From CAXPZW01 sp964221845 (GTDB taxonomy: Bacteria > Bacteroidota > Bacteroidia > Flavobacteriales_D > Sanyastnellaceae): DNA of 33,049 nucleotides. This document shows positions 15,208 through 23,788 of the stretch, piece after piece. Under the pieces are notes generated by a model, which saw nothing but the letters and a program-made list of their open reading frames with translations, had not been told where the DNA came from and searched no databases. The stretch's first letter is position 1. The number at the start of each line of letters is the position of its first letter. A program made the position numbers and the translations under genes. The stretch spans positions 1 through 33,049 of the forward strand of contig CAXPZW010000043.1 of NCBI GenBank assembly GCA_964221845.1. The letters run 5' to 3'.

Positions 15208-15699
15208 TTATTTGAGGTCAGAAAACAGTTGTTCGATGAAATCGCGTCGGGTCCAATCCAACGCGTCCACTTGTTCAAACACCAATTCGCCGTTTTGGTT
15301 GAATACAAACGCGGTGGGGATGGTGTAAATCCCGTAGTCGTGCAAGGTGCCTTGCAGCGGGTACATCTCAAAGGGCACACCCAGTTTGCGGCGTACGGCT
15401 TCTATTTTTTCAGGGGTGTCGTCGGTCAGGGCCACCAGGCGCAAGCCACGATCAGCAAATTCTTGGTGAAGTCCCGAGAGGTCTTTCATTTCCTTCATGC
15501 AGGGCCCACACCACGAGGCGTAAAAGATGAAGGCCACATCTTCCCCTTGCTGCGTGTCCAGCGGCATGGGCTGGGTACCGTTGAGGAAGACCACATTTTT
15601 CTCGGCGATGTCCGGAGCAATGCGGTAGCGGTTGTAGTAGAATCCGGCCACGCAAGCAGCAACAAGGATCCACAGGGCGAGTCGAAGGGGTTTGGTCAT
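15208..15699 (-). CDS. TlpA/ResA-like membrane-anchored thioredoxin
   Basis: A 163-residue protein with one N-terminal membrane span (about 6-22), which should leave a thioredoxin domain in the periplasm. The redox motif WCGPC is at 63-67 (Cys64, Cys67), and the cis-proline loop is YTIPTAF. Such proteins reduce disulfides, for example for cytochrome c maturation, or act as thiol oxidoreductases; the client is unknown. It lies 66 bases after the dehydrogenase gene and three bases before the PaaE-like gene, on the same strand, with no promoter box seen in the gap, so the three genes may share a transcript. Confidence 0.85.
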   Translation of the reverse strand: MTKPLRLALWILVAACVAGFYYNRYRIAPDIAEKNVVFLNGTQPMPLDTQQGEDVAFIFYASWCGPCMKEMKDLSGLHQEFADRGLRLVALTDDTPEKIEAVRRKLGVPFEMYPLQGTLHDYGIYTIPTAFVFNQNGELVFEQVDALDWTRRDFIEQLFSDLK

Positions 15700-15765
15700 G
15701 ACAGAGTGTGGCTGTGCAAGGAAGAACGGAATTCTGATTCAATCATCACGCTTTCGTTGGCCCAC

Positions 15766-17847
15766 TCAATAGTCCAGCAATGCGCCCAGTGCAGCTGCCA
15801 CCTTTTCGGCGTTGGGCAGCATGGTTGCTTCCAACACAGAGTTCAATGGGATGGCGGGCACATTGACGCTGCCCAAGGTGCGTACAGGTGCGTCCAGGTG
15901 TTCAAACGCCAGTTCGCCGATGCGGCCCGCCAGGGCTTGTGCAAAGCTGTTGTTGGCGGGCTCTTCGGTCACCACCAGTGCGCGGTTGCATTTACGCACG
16001 GCTGCAAGGATGGCTTCTTCGTCCAACGGGTTGATGGTGCGCAGGTCCACGATTTCAGCGCGGCCCTTGAATTCCTTGGCAGCTGCCAAAGACCAGTATA
16101 CGCCCATGCCGTAAGTGATGATGGCCACTTGCGAGGCTTCGGTTTTGGTAGACGCCAAAACGGTGCGTGCCTTGCCAAACGGAATCACGTAGTCGGCATC
16201 GGGTTCGATGGTTTTGGCGCCTTCGGTGCCTTTGATCTTGGACCAGTAGAGGCCTTTGTGTTCGAGCATCACCACCGGGTTGGGGTCCAGGTACGCGGCT
16301 TTCAACAGGCCTTTGAGGTCTGCACCGGTACTGGGGTAGGCCACCTTGATGCCGCGAATGTTGGACAGCACCGACTCCACGCTTGAGCTGTGGTAAGGTC
16401 CGCCGCTGCCGTACGCACCAATGGGCACACGAATCACTGCGGAAGCCGGCCACTTGCCGTTGCTCAAGTAGTAGCTGCGCGACAGCTCGGTAAAGAGCTG
16501 ATTCAGGCCTGGCCAGATGTAATCGGCAAACTGCACCTCCACAATGGGGCGCAGGCCGGCACACGCCATGCCCACGGTAGAGCCGATGATGAATGCTTCT
16601 TGGATAGGCGTGTTGAACACGCGGTCGTCGCCAAACTTTTGGGCGAGGGTGGCGGCTTCGCGGAACACGCCTCCCAGTCGGCCGCCCACGTCTTGCCCGT
16701 ACAGCAGGGCTTCGGGGTTGTCGGCCAGAATTTCTTGCATGGCAAACAGCGCAGAATCCACCATCACGGTGGCTTCCTTGCCCGCAGGCTCGCGTTCGCC
16801 TTTTTCTTCGGTCACCGGGGTGGGGGCAAAGTCGTGCAGGAGCAGGTCCTCGGGACGGGGATCTTCGGCCTGCAAGGCTTCTGCAAAGTCGGCTTCCACC
16901 AGCTGGCGCGAAGCGGCTACGATCTCAGCCAATTCATCGGCCGATACGCCTTGGTCCAACAGCACTTGGTGTAGGTGGGGGAGTGGATCACGTTTGGCGT
17001 GTTCGTCCAGGTCGTCGCGGTACCATTCTTTGCGCACGCCAGAGGTGTGGTGGCCCAGCAGCGGGACCGAAGCGTGAATCATCACCGGACGTCTCTCTTT
17101 GCGGATGGTTTCAATGGCTTGAGCAACCGCCGCGTCTGCAGCAGCAAAATCGTGCCCCACCACCGAATGGGCTTCAATGTTGGGGAAGGCCTTGGCAAAG
17201 TCCATGGCATCGCCAAAGCGGATTTCTTCGGCATTGGCCGAGATGTCCCATTCGTTGTCTTGCACTAAGTAGAGGATGGGCAGCTTGCGCAGCGAAGCCA
17301 TGTGGAAGGCCTCGGATACTTCTCCTTCAGTCATGGCCGCATCGCCAATGGAGCACACCACTATAGGAGCCTCTTCCCAGCTGTTAGGCGTGTGGATGCC
17401 TTGCTGCTCGCGGTACTGCACGCCCATAGCCACGCCCGTGGTGGGGATGACTTGCATGCCTGTTGCCGAGCTCTGGTGGGGGATTTTCGGGAATCCCTCG
17501 CGGTTCAAGCTGGGGTGGCTGTAGTAGGTACGCCCGCCGCTGAAGGGGTCCTCACGTTTGGCCAGCAGCTGGAGCATGAGCTCGTACGGACGCATGCCGA
17601 TGCCAAGCAGTATGGAATCGTCGCGGTAGTAGGCGCTCAAAAAGTCGTGTTCGGTCAAACGCGTGCCCAAGGCCAGTTGAATGGCTTCGTGCCCGCGCGA
17701 GGTGGCGTGCACGTATTTGCTGGTCATTTTGGCGTTTTCCTCGTAGAGGTCCGACATCGCCCGGGCGGTGGTCATCAAACGGTAGATGTCCAAGGCGCGG
17801 GCCGTGTTCTGCTTGGCTGGCGAAACAGACGGAGAAGGGGTGGGCAT
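15766..17847 (-). CDS. Fused E1 alpha/beta subunit of a branched-chain 2-oxoacid dehydrogenase
   Basis: Thiamine diphosphate enzyme that decarboxylates branched-chain 2-oxoacids and loads the lipoyl domain of E2. The 693-residue protein joins both E1 chains. The alpha half has GRxYYSHPS-type loops and the TPP motif GDAAMTEG (168-175) with Asn198 (QDNEWDIS). The beta half begins near 365 (VDSALFAMQEILADNPEALL) with GQDVGGRLGG and the FADYIWPGLNQL segment. Fusion is common in Bacteroidota. Start at ATG 17847: an upstream TTG lies inside the promoter box at 17869-17876 and cannot be translated from it. E2 and E3 genes are not in the window. Branched-chain fatty acid supply is a likely role in this phylum. 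Confidence 0.9.
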   Translation of the reverse strand: MPTPSPSVSPAKQNTARALDIYRLMTTARAMSDLYEENAKMTSKYVHATSRGHEAIQLALGTRLTEHDFLSAYYRDDSILLGIGMRPYELMLQLLAKREDPFSGGRTYYSHPSLNREGFPKIPHQSSATGMQVIPTTGVAMGVQYREQQGIHTPNSWEEAPIVVCSIGDAAMTEGEVSEAFHMASLRKLPILYLVQDNEWDISANAEEIRFGDAMDFAKAFPNIEAHSVVGHDFAAADAAVAQAIETIRKERRPVMIHASVPLLGHHTSGVRKEWYRDDLDEHAKRDPLPHLHQVLLDQGVSADELAEIVAASRQLVEADFAEALQAEDPRPEDLLLHDFAPTPVTEEKGEREPAGKEATVMVDSALFAMQEILADNPEALLYGQDVGGRLGGVFREAATLAQKFGDDRVFNTPIQEAFIIGSTVGMACAGLRPIVEVQFADYIWPGLNQLFTELSRSYYLSNGKWPASAVIRVPIGAYGSGGPYHSSSVESVLSNIRGIKVAYPSTGADLKGLLKAAYLDPNPVVMLEHKGLYWSKIKGTEGAKTIEPDADYVIPFGKARTVLASTKTEASQVAIITYGMGVYWSLAAAKEFKGRAEIVDLRTINPLDEEAILAAVRKCNRALVVTEEPANNSFAQALAGRIGELAFEHLDAPVRTLGSVNVPAIPLNSVLEATMLPNAEKVAAALGALLDY

Positions 17848-17868
17848 AAGCTGGGTTGGGTCTGGGGT

Positions 17869-17876
17869 CAAAAGTA
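17869..17876 (-). promoter_or_regulatory. -7 promoter box for the E1 operon
   Basis: The minus strand reads TACTTTTG, an exact TAnnTTTG match, 21 bases before the ATG at 17847. It decides the start codon of the E1 gene. Confidence 0.65.
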
Positions 17877-18024
17877 CGAAATCGGTGCGGCCCTTGCCCT
17901 GAAGATAACCCGCTGAATCCGCTGTGTTTCAGGGGGATGATGTGCGGTTAAGAAAAGCAGTTTTGTGGGAATATCACTACAAGGTTGACTGGCCTTTTCC
18001 TACAATATTTTGAACCTAGACAAA

Positions 18025-18032
18025 TATGTTTG
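18025..18032 (+). promoter_or_regulatory. -7 promoter box for a candidate small RNA
   Basis: TATGTTTG matches TAnnTTTG exactly. It lies in the 329-bp gap between the E1 operon and dapF, about 60 bases before a terminator hairpin and well upstream of the separate dapF box. Confidence 0.45.
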
Positions 18033-18035
18033 CGG

Positions 18036-18133
18036 CATCGGAACTGAAAAGCGAATCAACCAACCTTCACTTCGAGCAAAATTTGGTAGGGGAACCCCGG
18101 AGGTAACGACAGCCAGGGTTCCCATTTTATTTT
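18036..18133 (+). ncRNA. Candidate small RNA upstream of dapF
   Basis: A promoter-like box (18025-18032) and a terminator (18090-18133) enclose about 95-100 bases without a convincing gene. A second short pairing ACCAA (18059-18063) with TTGGT (18083-18087) precedes the terminator stem. dapF has its own -7 box after the terminator, so this looks like an independent short transcript; an attenuated leader is the other possibility. The loop has CCGGAGG, which slightly recalls the SRP RNA tip, but the flanking conserved SRP bases are missing. Confidence 0.35.
18090..18133 (+). terminator. Intrinsic terminator of the candidate small RNA
   Basis: Stem GGGAACCC (18090-18097) with GGGTTCCC (18116-18123), perfect over 8 bp, an 18-base loop, then ATTTTATTTT. 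The large loop makes it weaker than the other terminators in the window. Confidence 0.6.
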
Positions 18134-18164
18134 CGGCCCGGTCCCCCCCCTCGCACTTCTCTTC

Positions 18165-18172
18165 TAAATTTG
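18165..18172 (+). promoter_or_regulatory. -7 promoter box for dapF
   Basis: TAAATTTG matches TAnnTTTG exactly and stands four bases before the dapF ATG, the same spacing as at guaA and at the lipoprotein gene at 21003. This predicts a leaderless mRNA. Confidence 0.65.
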
Positions 18173-18176
18173 GACC

Positions 18177-18947
18177 ATGGGCATACCCTTTCTCAAAGCA
18201 CACGGCACCGGCAATGATTTCATACTCCTGCATCACAAGGATGTAGTAGACCTGGATCGTACCACATTGGCAAAGCAACTGTGCGCGCGTCACACAGGCA
18301 TTGGCTCCGATGGACTCATCGTGCTCGAGCCCGACGCTGAGTGCGACTACCACATGGACTTTTACAACCCAGACGGCAGCCAGAGCTTTTGCGGCAACGG
18401 CAGCCGGTGTGCGTTTTATGCCGCACACAAGTGGGGCATGGTGCAAAACGAGGCCACCTTCCGCGCCATTGATGGCACGCATGAAGCGCGCTTTGAAGGC
18501 GAACGCATTGCCGTTTCCATGCGCAACACAGGGGTGCCCCAGCTTGAAGATGGGCATGATTTCCTGCACACAGGTTCTCCCCACGCCGTGTTGTGGGTGG
18601 AGGAGGTCTCCACTTCGGAATTGAACGCCCATGCCCTGCCCGTGCGTCACGACCCGCGCTACGCCCCTGGAGGCACCAATGTGAATTTGGTTGCCCTCGA
18701 AGGGGATGGCATCGCCATGCGCACCTTTGAACGCGGGGTGGAAGGCGAGACCCTTTCTTGCGGCACAGGGGTGACAGCCGCTGCGCTCGTGGCCGCCCAC
18801 AGGCATGGGCTTACCTCTCCTGTAGCTGTGCAGGCACCCGGTGGAGATTTGCAGGTCAGATTTGTGGCAGAACCCGAAGGATTTGCTCAAATTGTCCTCG
18901 TCGGCGCCGTTGCCGAAGTCTATACCGGAATCGTTTCCCGCCCATGA
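18177..18947 (+). CDS. dapF: Diaminopimelate epimerase
   Basis: Interconverts LL- and meso-diaminopimelate for lysine and peptidoglycan synthesis, in the cytoplasm. The 256-residue protein starts with the family pattern FLKAHGTGNDF (5-15) and has both catalytic cysteines in their motifs: Cys72 in FCGNGSRC and Cys195 in SCGTGVTA. APGGTNVN (163-170) precedes the second motif, as is normal. The ATG at 18177 is the only start that fits both the N-terminus and the promoter box four bases upstream. The stop overlaps the next gene as ATGA, which suggests translational coupling with the kinase-like gene. Confidence 0.95.
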   Translation: MGIPFLKAHGTGNDFILLHHKDVVDLDRTTLAKQLCARHTGIGSDGLIVLEPDAECDYHMDFYNPDGSQSFCGNGSRCAFYAAHKWGMVQNEATFRAIDGTHEARFEGERIAVSMRNTGVPQLEDGHDFLHTGSPHAVLWVEEVSTSELNAHALPVRHDPRYAPGGTNVNLVALEGDGIAMRTFERGVEGETLSCGTGVTAAALVAAHRHGLTSPVAVQAPGGDLQVRFVAEPEGFAQIVLVGAVAEVYTGIVSRP

Positions 18948-19783
18948 GCATTGTACTTGCCGATTGCGGCTCCACCAGTACCGGTTGGGCCTGGTTGCCT
19001 CCTGGTCAACCGGCACAGCGCGCCAAAACCCAAGGGTTGAATCCCCATTTCACCACCCTCGAGGTGTTCGAGACCTCCACCCGAGAGGCCTTTGCCGACT
19101 GGGATTGTGCGGGCGTCACAGCCGTTCATTTTTTTGGAGCAGGCATTGGCGGTCCAGACACGCAGGCCACCGTAGAAGGCTGGTTGTCGCAAGCCTTTCC
19201 CAACGCGCAACTGCATGTGGCCAACGATTTGCTTGGCGCTGCCCGGGCGGGTTGGGGACGCGATGCAGGCATCATTTGCATTTTGGGTACCGGTGCCAAC
19301 CGCGCGTACTTTGACGGCGAGCAACTGCACCACGGGCCGCCCTCCCTTGGTTACATTTTGGGAGACGAAGGCAGCGGAGGCCACTTGGGCAAATTGCTGC
19401 TCCGAGCCCATTTTCGCGGATCCCTGGACAAGGGAACCAGCCAAGCCCTCGAGGCCTACGCCAATGTGGAGCGCGAGCATGTCTTGGCACAACTCTTTCA
19501 AGCCCCGCACCCCAACCGTTACCTGGCCAGTTTTGCCCGGTTCATGACCGATCATCAAGACCGTCCAGATGTGGTGGCGTTGCTCAACCAAGCCTTTGGT
19601 GCGTTTGCAGCAACAGCCCTTCGTCCCTTGCGTGAGCGCAGTTCCCAGGTCGCATTGGTGGGTTCGGTGGCGCATCACTTTGAACCGCACTTACGCCGGG
19701 CCATTGCCTCTGAACGCATGGAACTGGTGCGTGTCGTGCGCGATCCCATTGAACCCTTGATTGCCTTCCATGCACAGGCTTAA
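18944..19783 (+). CDS. BadF/BadG-type ATPase, N-acetylglucosamine kinase-like
   Basis: A 279-residue member of the ASKHA (actin/hexokinase-like) fold. It has the phosphate-1 loop DCGSTSTGW (7-15), the candidate base Asp95 (VANDLLGA), the phosphate-2 loop GTGANR (115-120) and GYILGDEGSGGHLGK (136-150). Bacteroidota members are annotated as N-acetylglucosamine kinases or BadF ATPases; salvage of amino sugars released from cell wall would fit its position after dapF, but the substrate is not proved. It starts inside the dapF stop codon (ATGA) and overlaps the Lnb-like gene by 14 bases, so the three genes form one operon. Confidence 0.85.
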   Translation: MSIVLADCGSTSTGWAWLPPGQPAQRAKTQGLNPHFTTLEVFETSTREAFADWDCAGVTAVHFFGAGIGGPDTQATVEGWLSQAFPNAQLHVANDLLGAARAGWGRDAGIICILGTGANRAYFDGEQLHHGPPSLGYILGDEGSGGHLGKLLLRAHFRGSLDKGTSQALEAYANVEREHVLAQLFQAPHPNRYLASFARFMTDHQDRPDVVALLNQAFGAFAATALRPLRERSSQVALVGSVAHHFEPHLRRAIASERMELVRVVRDPIEPLIAFHAQA

Positions 19784-20927
19784 ATTCACGTGGCTAGCCG
19801 TGCTGCTTTGCACCTGTGTGCAGGGGTGGGCAGTGCAGCTGTCTTCAGCTGCTCGCCTGTCGGTGTTGACTTGTGCTCCGGGTACCGAGATGTATTCAGC
19901 CTACGGGCATACTGCCATCCGGGTCAATGATCCCATTCAGCAGCTGGATGTAGTTTACAACTACGGCATCTTCGACAGCTACGAGGAGCAATTCGCACTC
20001 AAGTTTGCCCGCGGCCAACTGGACTACCAATTGGGCACCGAGTCCTTTGCGCAGTTCTTGGGCCAGTACCACTACCTCGGACGTGGGGTGGTGGAGCAAA
20101 CCTTGGACCTCACTCCAGTCCAAATGCAAGCCGTTGTGGATTTTCTGGAATGGAACAACCTGCCGGAGAACCGCACCTACCGCTACCATTTCTTTTTTGA
20201 CAACTGCAGCAGCCGCGTGTTGGATGTCTTGCGCACTGAGCTGGGTGACGCTCTGGTGCTGGCCCCTGAAGGCGCGCCTACCATGGAACGCGGCCGCACT
20301 TTTCGCCACCTGATTGACGATTACCAACGCGTGATCCCTTGGACCGACATGGGCATTGACCTGGTACTGGGCATGCCGTGCGACAGCGTCGTGAAGATCC
20401 ACCAAGAGGCCTTCCTGCCCGACTATTTGCTGGACGAATTGTCGGTGGCACAGGTCAACGGTCACCCCTTGGTCAAGTCTACCCGCGAAATTTTGCCCCA
20501 ACGCGCTGGGGAACCCGAGTTGGGTCCTTCACCCACGGCAGTCGTTTGGATGGTGTGTTTGCTGCTGGTGCTGTTCGTGGTGATCACTGCGCTGCGGGCC
20601 CCAAAATGGATGCGCATTCTGTCGGCAGTTGTGCTCACCATTTTTGCGGTGTTGGGCGTGGTGCTGCTCCTGATGTGGGTGGCCACCGATCACGACACCA
20701 CCGTGCGCAACTGGAACCTGATGTTGGCGCCCTTCACCTTGACGTTGCTTTTGGTGCCTGCCTGGCGCGCCAAAGTTCGGTGGGTGCATGCGGGGATCGC
20801 TGCGTTGTTTTTGTTGGGCTGGGCGTTTTGGCCGCAGCAGTTGCACCCGGCCACCATCCCACTGGCATTGCTGCTGCTTGCCGCATTGATTGCTCCGATG
20901 TGGACCCCGCGCAAAACTTCAGGCTGA
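19770..20927 (+). CDS. Lnb-like protein (DUF4105), candidate lipoprotein N-acyltransferase
   Basis: A 385-residue membrane protein. A signal peptide or first span (about 1-21) leads to a periplasmic domain of the former DUF4105 family, now described as the Lnb N-terminal domain, with conserved Cys35 (TCAPG) and His47 (YSAYGHTAIR) and the strand FFFDNCSSRVLD. Four or so membrane spans fill about 250-375. Lnb transfers an acyl chain to the N-terminal cysteine of lipoproteins; this family has been reported to do so in Bacteroides, from memory. ATG at 19770 is preferred to the TTG at 19761 because it starts the signal peptide. It overlaps the kinase-like gene by 14 bases. Confidence 0.8.
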   Translation: MHRLKFTWLAVLLCTCVQGWAVQLSSAARLSVLTCAPGTEMYSAYGHTAIRVNDPIQQLDVVYNYGIFDSYEEQFALKFARGQLDYQLGTESFAQFLGQYHYLGRGVVEQTLDLTPVQMQAVVDFLEWNNLPENRTYRYHFFFDNCSSRVLDVLRTELGDALVLAPEGAPTMERGRTFRHLIDDYQRVIPWTDMGIDLVLGMPCDSVVKIHQEAFLPDYLLDELSVAQVNGHPLVKSTREILPQRAGEPELGPSPTAVVWMVCLLLVLFVVITALRAPKWMRILSAVVLTIFAVLGVVLLLMWVATDHDTTVRNWNLMLAPFTLTLLLVPAWRAKVRWVHAGIAALFLLGWAFWPQQLHPATIPLALLLLAALIAPMWTPRKTSG

Positions 20928-20990
20928 ATAACTCGCATTCGGGTGTGAACACTGTTGGGTTGTATCACTCCAGCAGGGTGCTTCGAATGT

Positions 20991-20998
20991 TAATTTTG
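20991..20998 (+). promoter_or_regulatory. -7 promoter box for the 21003-27763 gene group
   Basis: TAATTTTG, identical to the guaA box, stands four bases before the ATG at 21003. It predicts a leaderless first gene for a six-gene unit. Confidence 0.65.
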
Positions 20999-21002
20999 TT
21001 TC

Positions 21003-22553
21003 ATGTCCCGATTCCTTTGGTGTGTATGTGTGCTGAGTGTGTTGGCGGGATGCCGACAAGAGTCCACCCGCTGGGATGTTGACCTGGCCGTGCCCATTGC
21101 ACGTGGCACATTGGCGGTCAGCGACTATGACGGCCCCAACCTCCAAGCCGACGACACCGGCCTGCTCCACCTGATCATCGACGAGCAATTTGGCGGGGTA
21201 GACCTTTCGGAATTGGCGGCCATTCCTGACACCACCGTCATCCGCACGTTTGAATCGCCCATCCCGCTCACATTGGAATTCGATCCGGGCCAGGAATTCC
21301 TCACCCTGAATGAACAGGTGCAGTTTGAGGTGCAAGGCGCCGAGCTGGATGAGGTCATTGCTGCGGGCGGCACCCTCAGCTACCAATTGAAAAACTACGT
21401 CGGCGGCATCTTGGACGTGTCTTACGCGCTGGCCGGCATCACCTTGGACGGACAACCTGTGACCCTGGACGCTACCATACCCGCCGAAACGGTTGAAGGC
21501 CCCGGGGTCAGCACCGGCGTGATTGACCTTACTGACCATGTGATTGACCTCACCGGCGAGAGCGGCTTCCAGCACAACACCCTCAACACGGTGTTGGAAG
21601 TGATCATCTCAGGCACCAATCCCGGTCCAGTTGAAGTGAACGGGCAGGACAGCGTATCGGTCTGGTTGGAATTCTTAGCGCCCGAGGTGGCTTACGCCCG
21701 GGGGTACTTTGGCCAAACCACCGTCGAATTGGACGAGTCGGTTGGCATCGACGGTGGCCTGCAGTCCTCAGGCTTGATGTTGGAACAGATAGACTTGGAG
21801 CTGGACCTGCGCAACTATGTGGGCATCGACGCGCAGTTGGAGCTCACCAACCTTTCTGCCGAAAACAGCAGTTTCAGCACCTCCACACCACTGGAGGCCG
21901 AAGCCTTCGCCGGCGTGACCAACATTGCCCGCGCCCAGGACTACGACGGCTGGGTCGACCCTACCGAATACAGCTTTTTGGTAAACACCGGCAACAGCAA
22001 CGTCAATGCGTTCATTGGTGCAGTGCCCGACAGCCTCACCCTGCAAGGCACCCTGGAGGTGAATCCGCTGGGCAATGTCTCGGGACACAACGATTTCATT
22101 TACACCAACCAAACCCTGGACGCGCGGCTACGGGCGGACATTCCGCTGTGCATTGCCACCTCCGGTTTGGTGTTCACCGACACCCTCGACATCACTTCAG
22201 AAGACACGATTGATGCGTACGGCCAACTGTTGGTGCGTGCCTCCAATCGCAGCACGCTAGGCGCAGAAATCACGTTGGAACTGATCGATGCGGAAGGCAC
22301 TTCGCTGGTCACTTTCGGCGGGCCTCAAACCTTGGTGCCAGGCACCTACGATGGCTTGACCACCGTCCCCACGACATCCACCCTGACCTTTGATGTCCCA
22401 GATGGTGTCTCACTGGAACTGACTTCGCCCAACCGCTTGTTGGTGCACGCCTCGCTGTTCACCACCGATGGCGAAACGGCCAAGGTGTATGAGGATGCTT
22501 TGTTGGACCTGGTGATCACCGCTGTGGGCACCACAACCATCAACGGGCAATGA
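21003..22553 (+). CDS. Lipoprotein of unknown function, beta-rich
   Basis: A 516-residue protein with a lipoprotein signal peptide: the lipobox LAGC places the lipidated cysteine at 17. The mature part is rich in Asp, Thr, Val and Leu with repeated strand-like stretches (for example VSVWLEFLAPEV, and LELDLRNYVGIDAQLELTNL at about 260-280), which suggests stacked beta sandwiches; no named domain is recognised. The next residue after the cysteine is Arg, which does not resemble the S-D-x-E type surface export signal. It is followed with an ATGA overlap by an outer-membrane-barrel gene, so the two are probably partners. It has its own promoter box four bases upstream. Confidence 0.75.
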   Translation: MSRFLWCVCVLSVLAGCRQESTRWDVDLAVPIARGTLAVSDYDGPNLQADDTGLLHLIIDEQFGGVDLSELAAIPDTTVIRTFESPIPLTLEFDPGQEFLTLNEQVQFEVQGAELDEVIAAGGTLSYQLKNYVGGILDVSYALAGITLDGQPVTLDATIPAETVEGPGVSTGVIDLTDHVIDLTGESGFQHNTLNTVLEVIISGTNPGPVEVNGQDSVSVWLEFLAPEVAYARGYFGQTTVELDESVGIDGGLQSSGLMLEQIDLELDLRNYVGIDAQLELTNLSAENSSFSTSTPLEAEAFAGVTNIARAQDYDGWVDPTEYSFLVNTGNSNVNAFIGAVPDSLTLQGTLEVNPLGNVSGHNDFIYTNQTLDARLRADIPLCIATSGLVFTDTLDITSEDTIDAYGQLLVRASNRSTLGAEITLELIDAEGTSLVTFGGPQTLVPGTYDGLTTVPTTSTLTFDVPDGVSLELTSPNRLLVHASLFTTDGETAKVYEDALLDLVITAVGTTTINGQ

Positions 22554-23788
22554 GGACAGGACTGTTGCTGCTTGTGCTGTTGGTGTGTGGTTCGGCCTGG
22601 GGTCAGCGCATTTTGCTGATGGGCGATGATACCACCTACTTGGACCAATCTGGCTGGGTCTCGTTTTACGGGAACGGCGACATCGGATCCAGCGCACTCA
22701 CCAACCAATTCATGGAAAAGCTCGCTTTTGGCGGGTTCATTGGCGACCCCACCAAGCAAGAAGTGGAGTCGCACTTACAAGAGCAAAACCGCTTGGGTGG
22801 AGGATTGGAGTGGGGCGTACAGTACCGCTCGTTTGGCGACACCCTGTTTGGACTCTCGGACTGGGGCCTTGACATGGCGCTGGAAAATCACATCCACGGC
22901 GCGGCTCTCTTTGCAGATAACACCTATGACTTGCTGTTCAACGGCAACGCCGCCCACATTGGAGAACAGCTCGAATTGGACCGGAATGCGGCACAGTTGG
23001 TGCGCTACCAAAAGCTGGGTTTTGGCTTGTTTCACCGTGAGCATTTTTCAGGCGTGCGGTTGTCGGTGGTCAACGGCCAGTTCTTCCAAGAAGCACTGGT
23101 GGACGAGGCTTACCTGTACACCTCCGCATGGGCAGATACCCTCACCCTGACCTACCAGGGCTCTTACACCCAATCCGACCCTGCGCATACCGGTTTGGGC
23201 AGCGGTAACGGCATTGGACTCGCCTTGGATGCAGTATTCAATGTGCCGTTTGAAGATGGAGGAGGCTACTTCTCTGTGGCCCTCAATAATCTCGGGCACG
23301 TGTGGTGGAGCGAAGCCTCAGAAACCTACAGTGCCGATACCTCCTTTACCTGGACCGGTGTCAACTTCAACGACGTCTCAGAACTCAACAACATTGGGCT
23401 CCCCAACTTCAGCGATACCCTCCATTACACCACCGAAACCGGCCGCCGCCAGACTTGGTTGCCGGCCAGTGTACGTGCCAGTGTGATGCGCTCTTGGAGC
23501 GATCAAGCCTTCTGGGAAGCCGCCATTACCGTGCGTCCCGACGGCATTCACCTGCCTTTGGTAGAAGTTGGATACGGGTACATGCCCAACAACTCCACCC
23601 TTTGGCGCTTCACGGGCCGTGCCGGCGGTTACGGCATGCCGGGACTTGGACTCGCTTTGGAAAAACGCATGGGGGCCACCTACCTGGAAGTGGGGGTGCC
23701 CGACATGCCCGCGCTCGTGTTGAACACCTTGCACGGCGTGGGTGCGTACCTTCGCATTGGTTGGTTCCTCAAACCCCAACAACCATGA
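22550..23788 (+). CDS. Probable outer-membrane beta-barrel protein (DUF5723-like)
   Basis: A 412-residue exported protein with a signal peptide (about 1-18, ending CGSAWG before Gln19). The rest alternates hydrophobic and polar residues in many short strands and ends in a strand with an aromatic residue (YLRIGWFLKPQ), as in outer-membrane barrels. Segments such as GIGLALDAVFNVPF and FSVALNNLGHVWW recall the DUF5723 family of Bacteroidota, but the match is from memory and partial. It starts in the stop codon of the lipoprotein gene (ATGA) and ends the same way at kdsA, so all three are closely coupled. Function unknown. Confidence 0.65.
   Translation: MRTGLLLLVLLVCGSAWGQRILLMGDDTTYLDQSGWVSFYGNGDIGSSALTNQFMEKLAFGGFIGDPTKQEVESHLQEQNRLGGGLEWGVQYRSFGDTLFGLSDWGLDMALENHIHGAALFADNTYDLLFNGNAAHIGEQLELDRNAAQLVRYQKLGFGLFHREHFSGVRLSVVNGQFFQEALVDEAYLYTSAWADTLTLTYQGSYTQSDPAHTGLGSGNGIGLALDAVFNVPFEDGGGYFSVALNNLGHVWWSEASETYSADTSFTWTGVNFNDVSELNNIGLPNFSDTLHYTTETGRRQTWLPASVRASVMRSWSDQAFWEAAITVRPDGIHLPLVEVGYGYMPNNSTLWRFTGRAGGYGMPGLGLALEKRMGATYLEVGVPDMPALVLNTLHGVGAYLRIGWFLKPQQP

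Noticed and set aside
17848..17871. TTG start at 17871 for the E1 gene
   Set aside because: It lies inside the exact -7 promoter box at 17869-17876, so it would not be part of the mRNA; ATG 17847 is used.
18080..18133. SRP RNA (4.5S-like) upstream of dapF
   Set aside because: CCGGAGG in the loop recalls the SRP tip, but the conserved flanking loops are missing and the stem order does not fit.
18010..18246. 78-codon + strand frame before dapF
   Set aside because: It starts within a promoter region, crosses the terminator and overlaps dapF in another frame; no coding signal.
23302..23784. Long N-terminal extension of kdsA
   Set aside because: The frame is antisense-like in composition and overlaps the barrel gene. 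KdsA proteins begin near the GPCAIE motif, so ATG 23785 is right.
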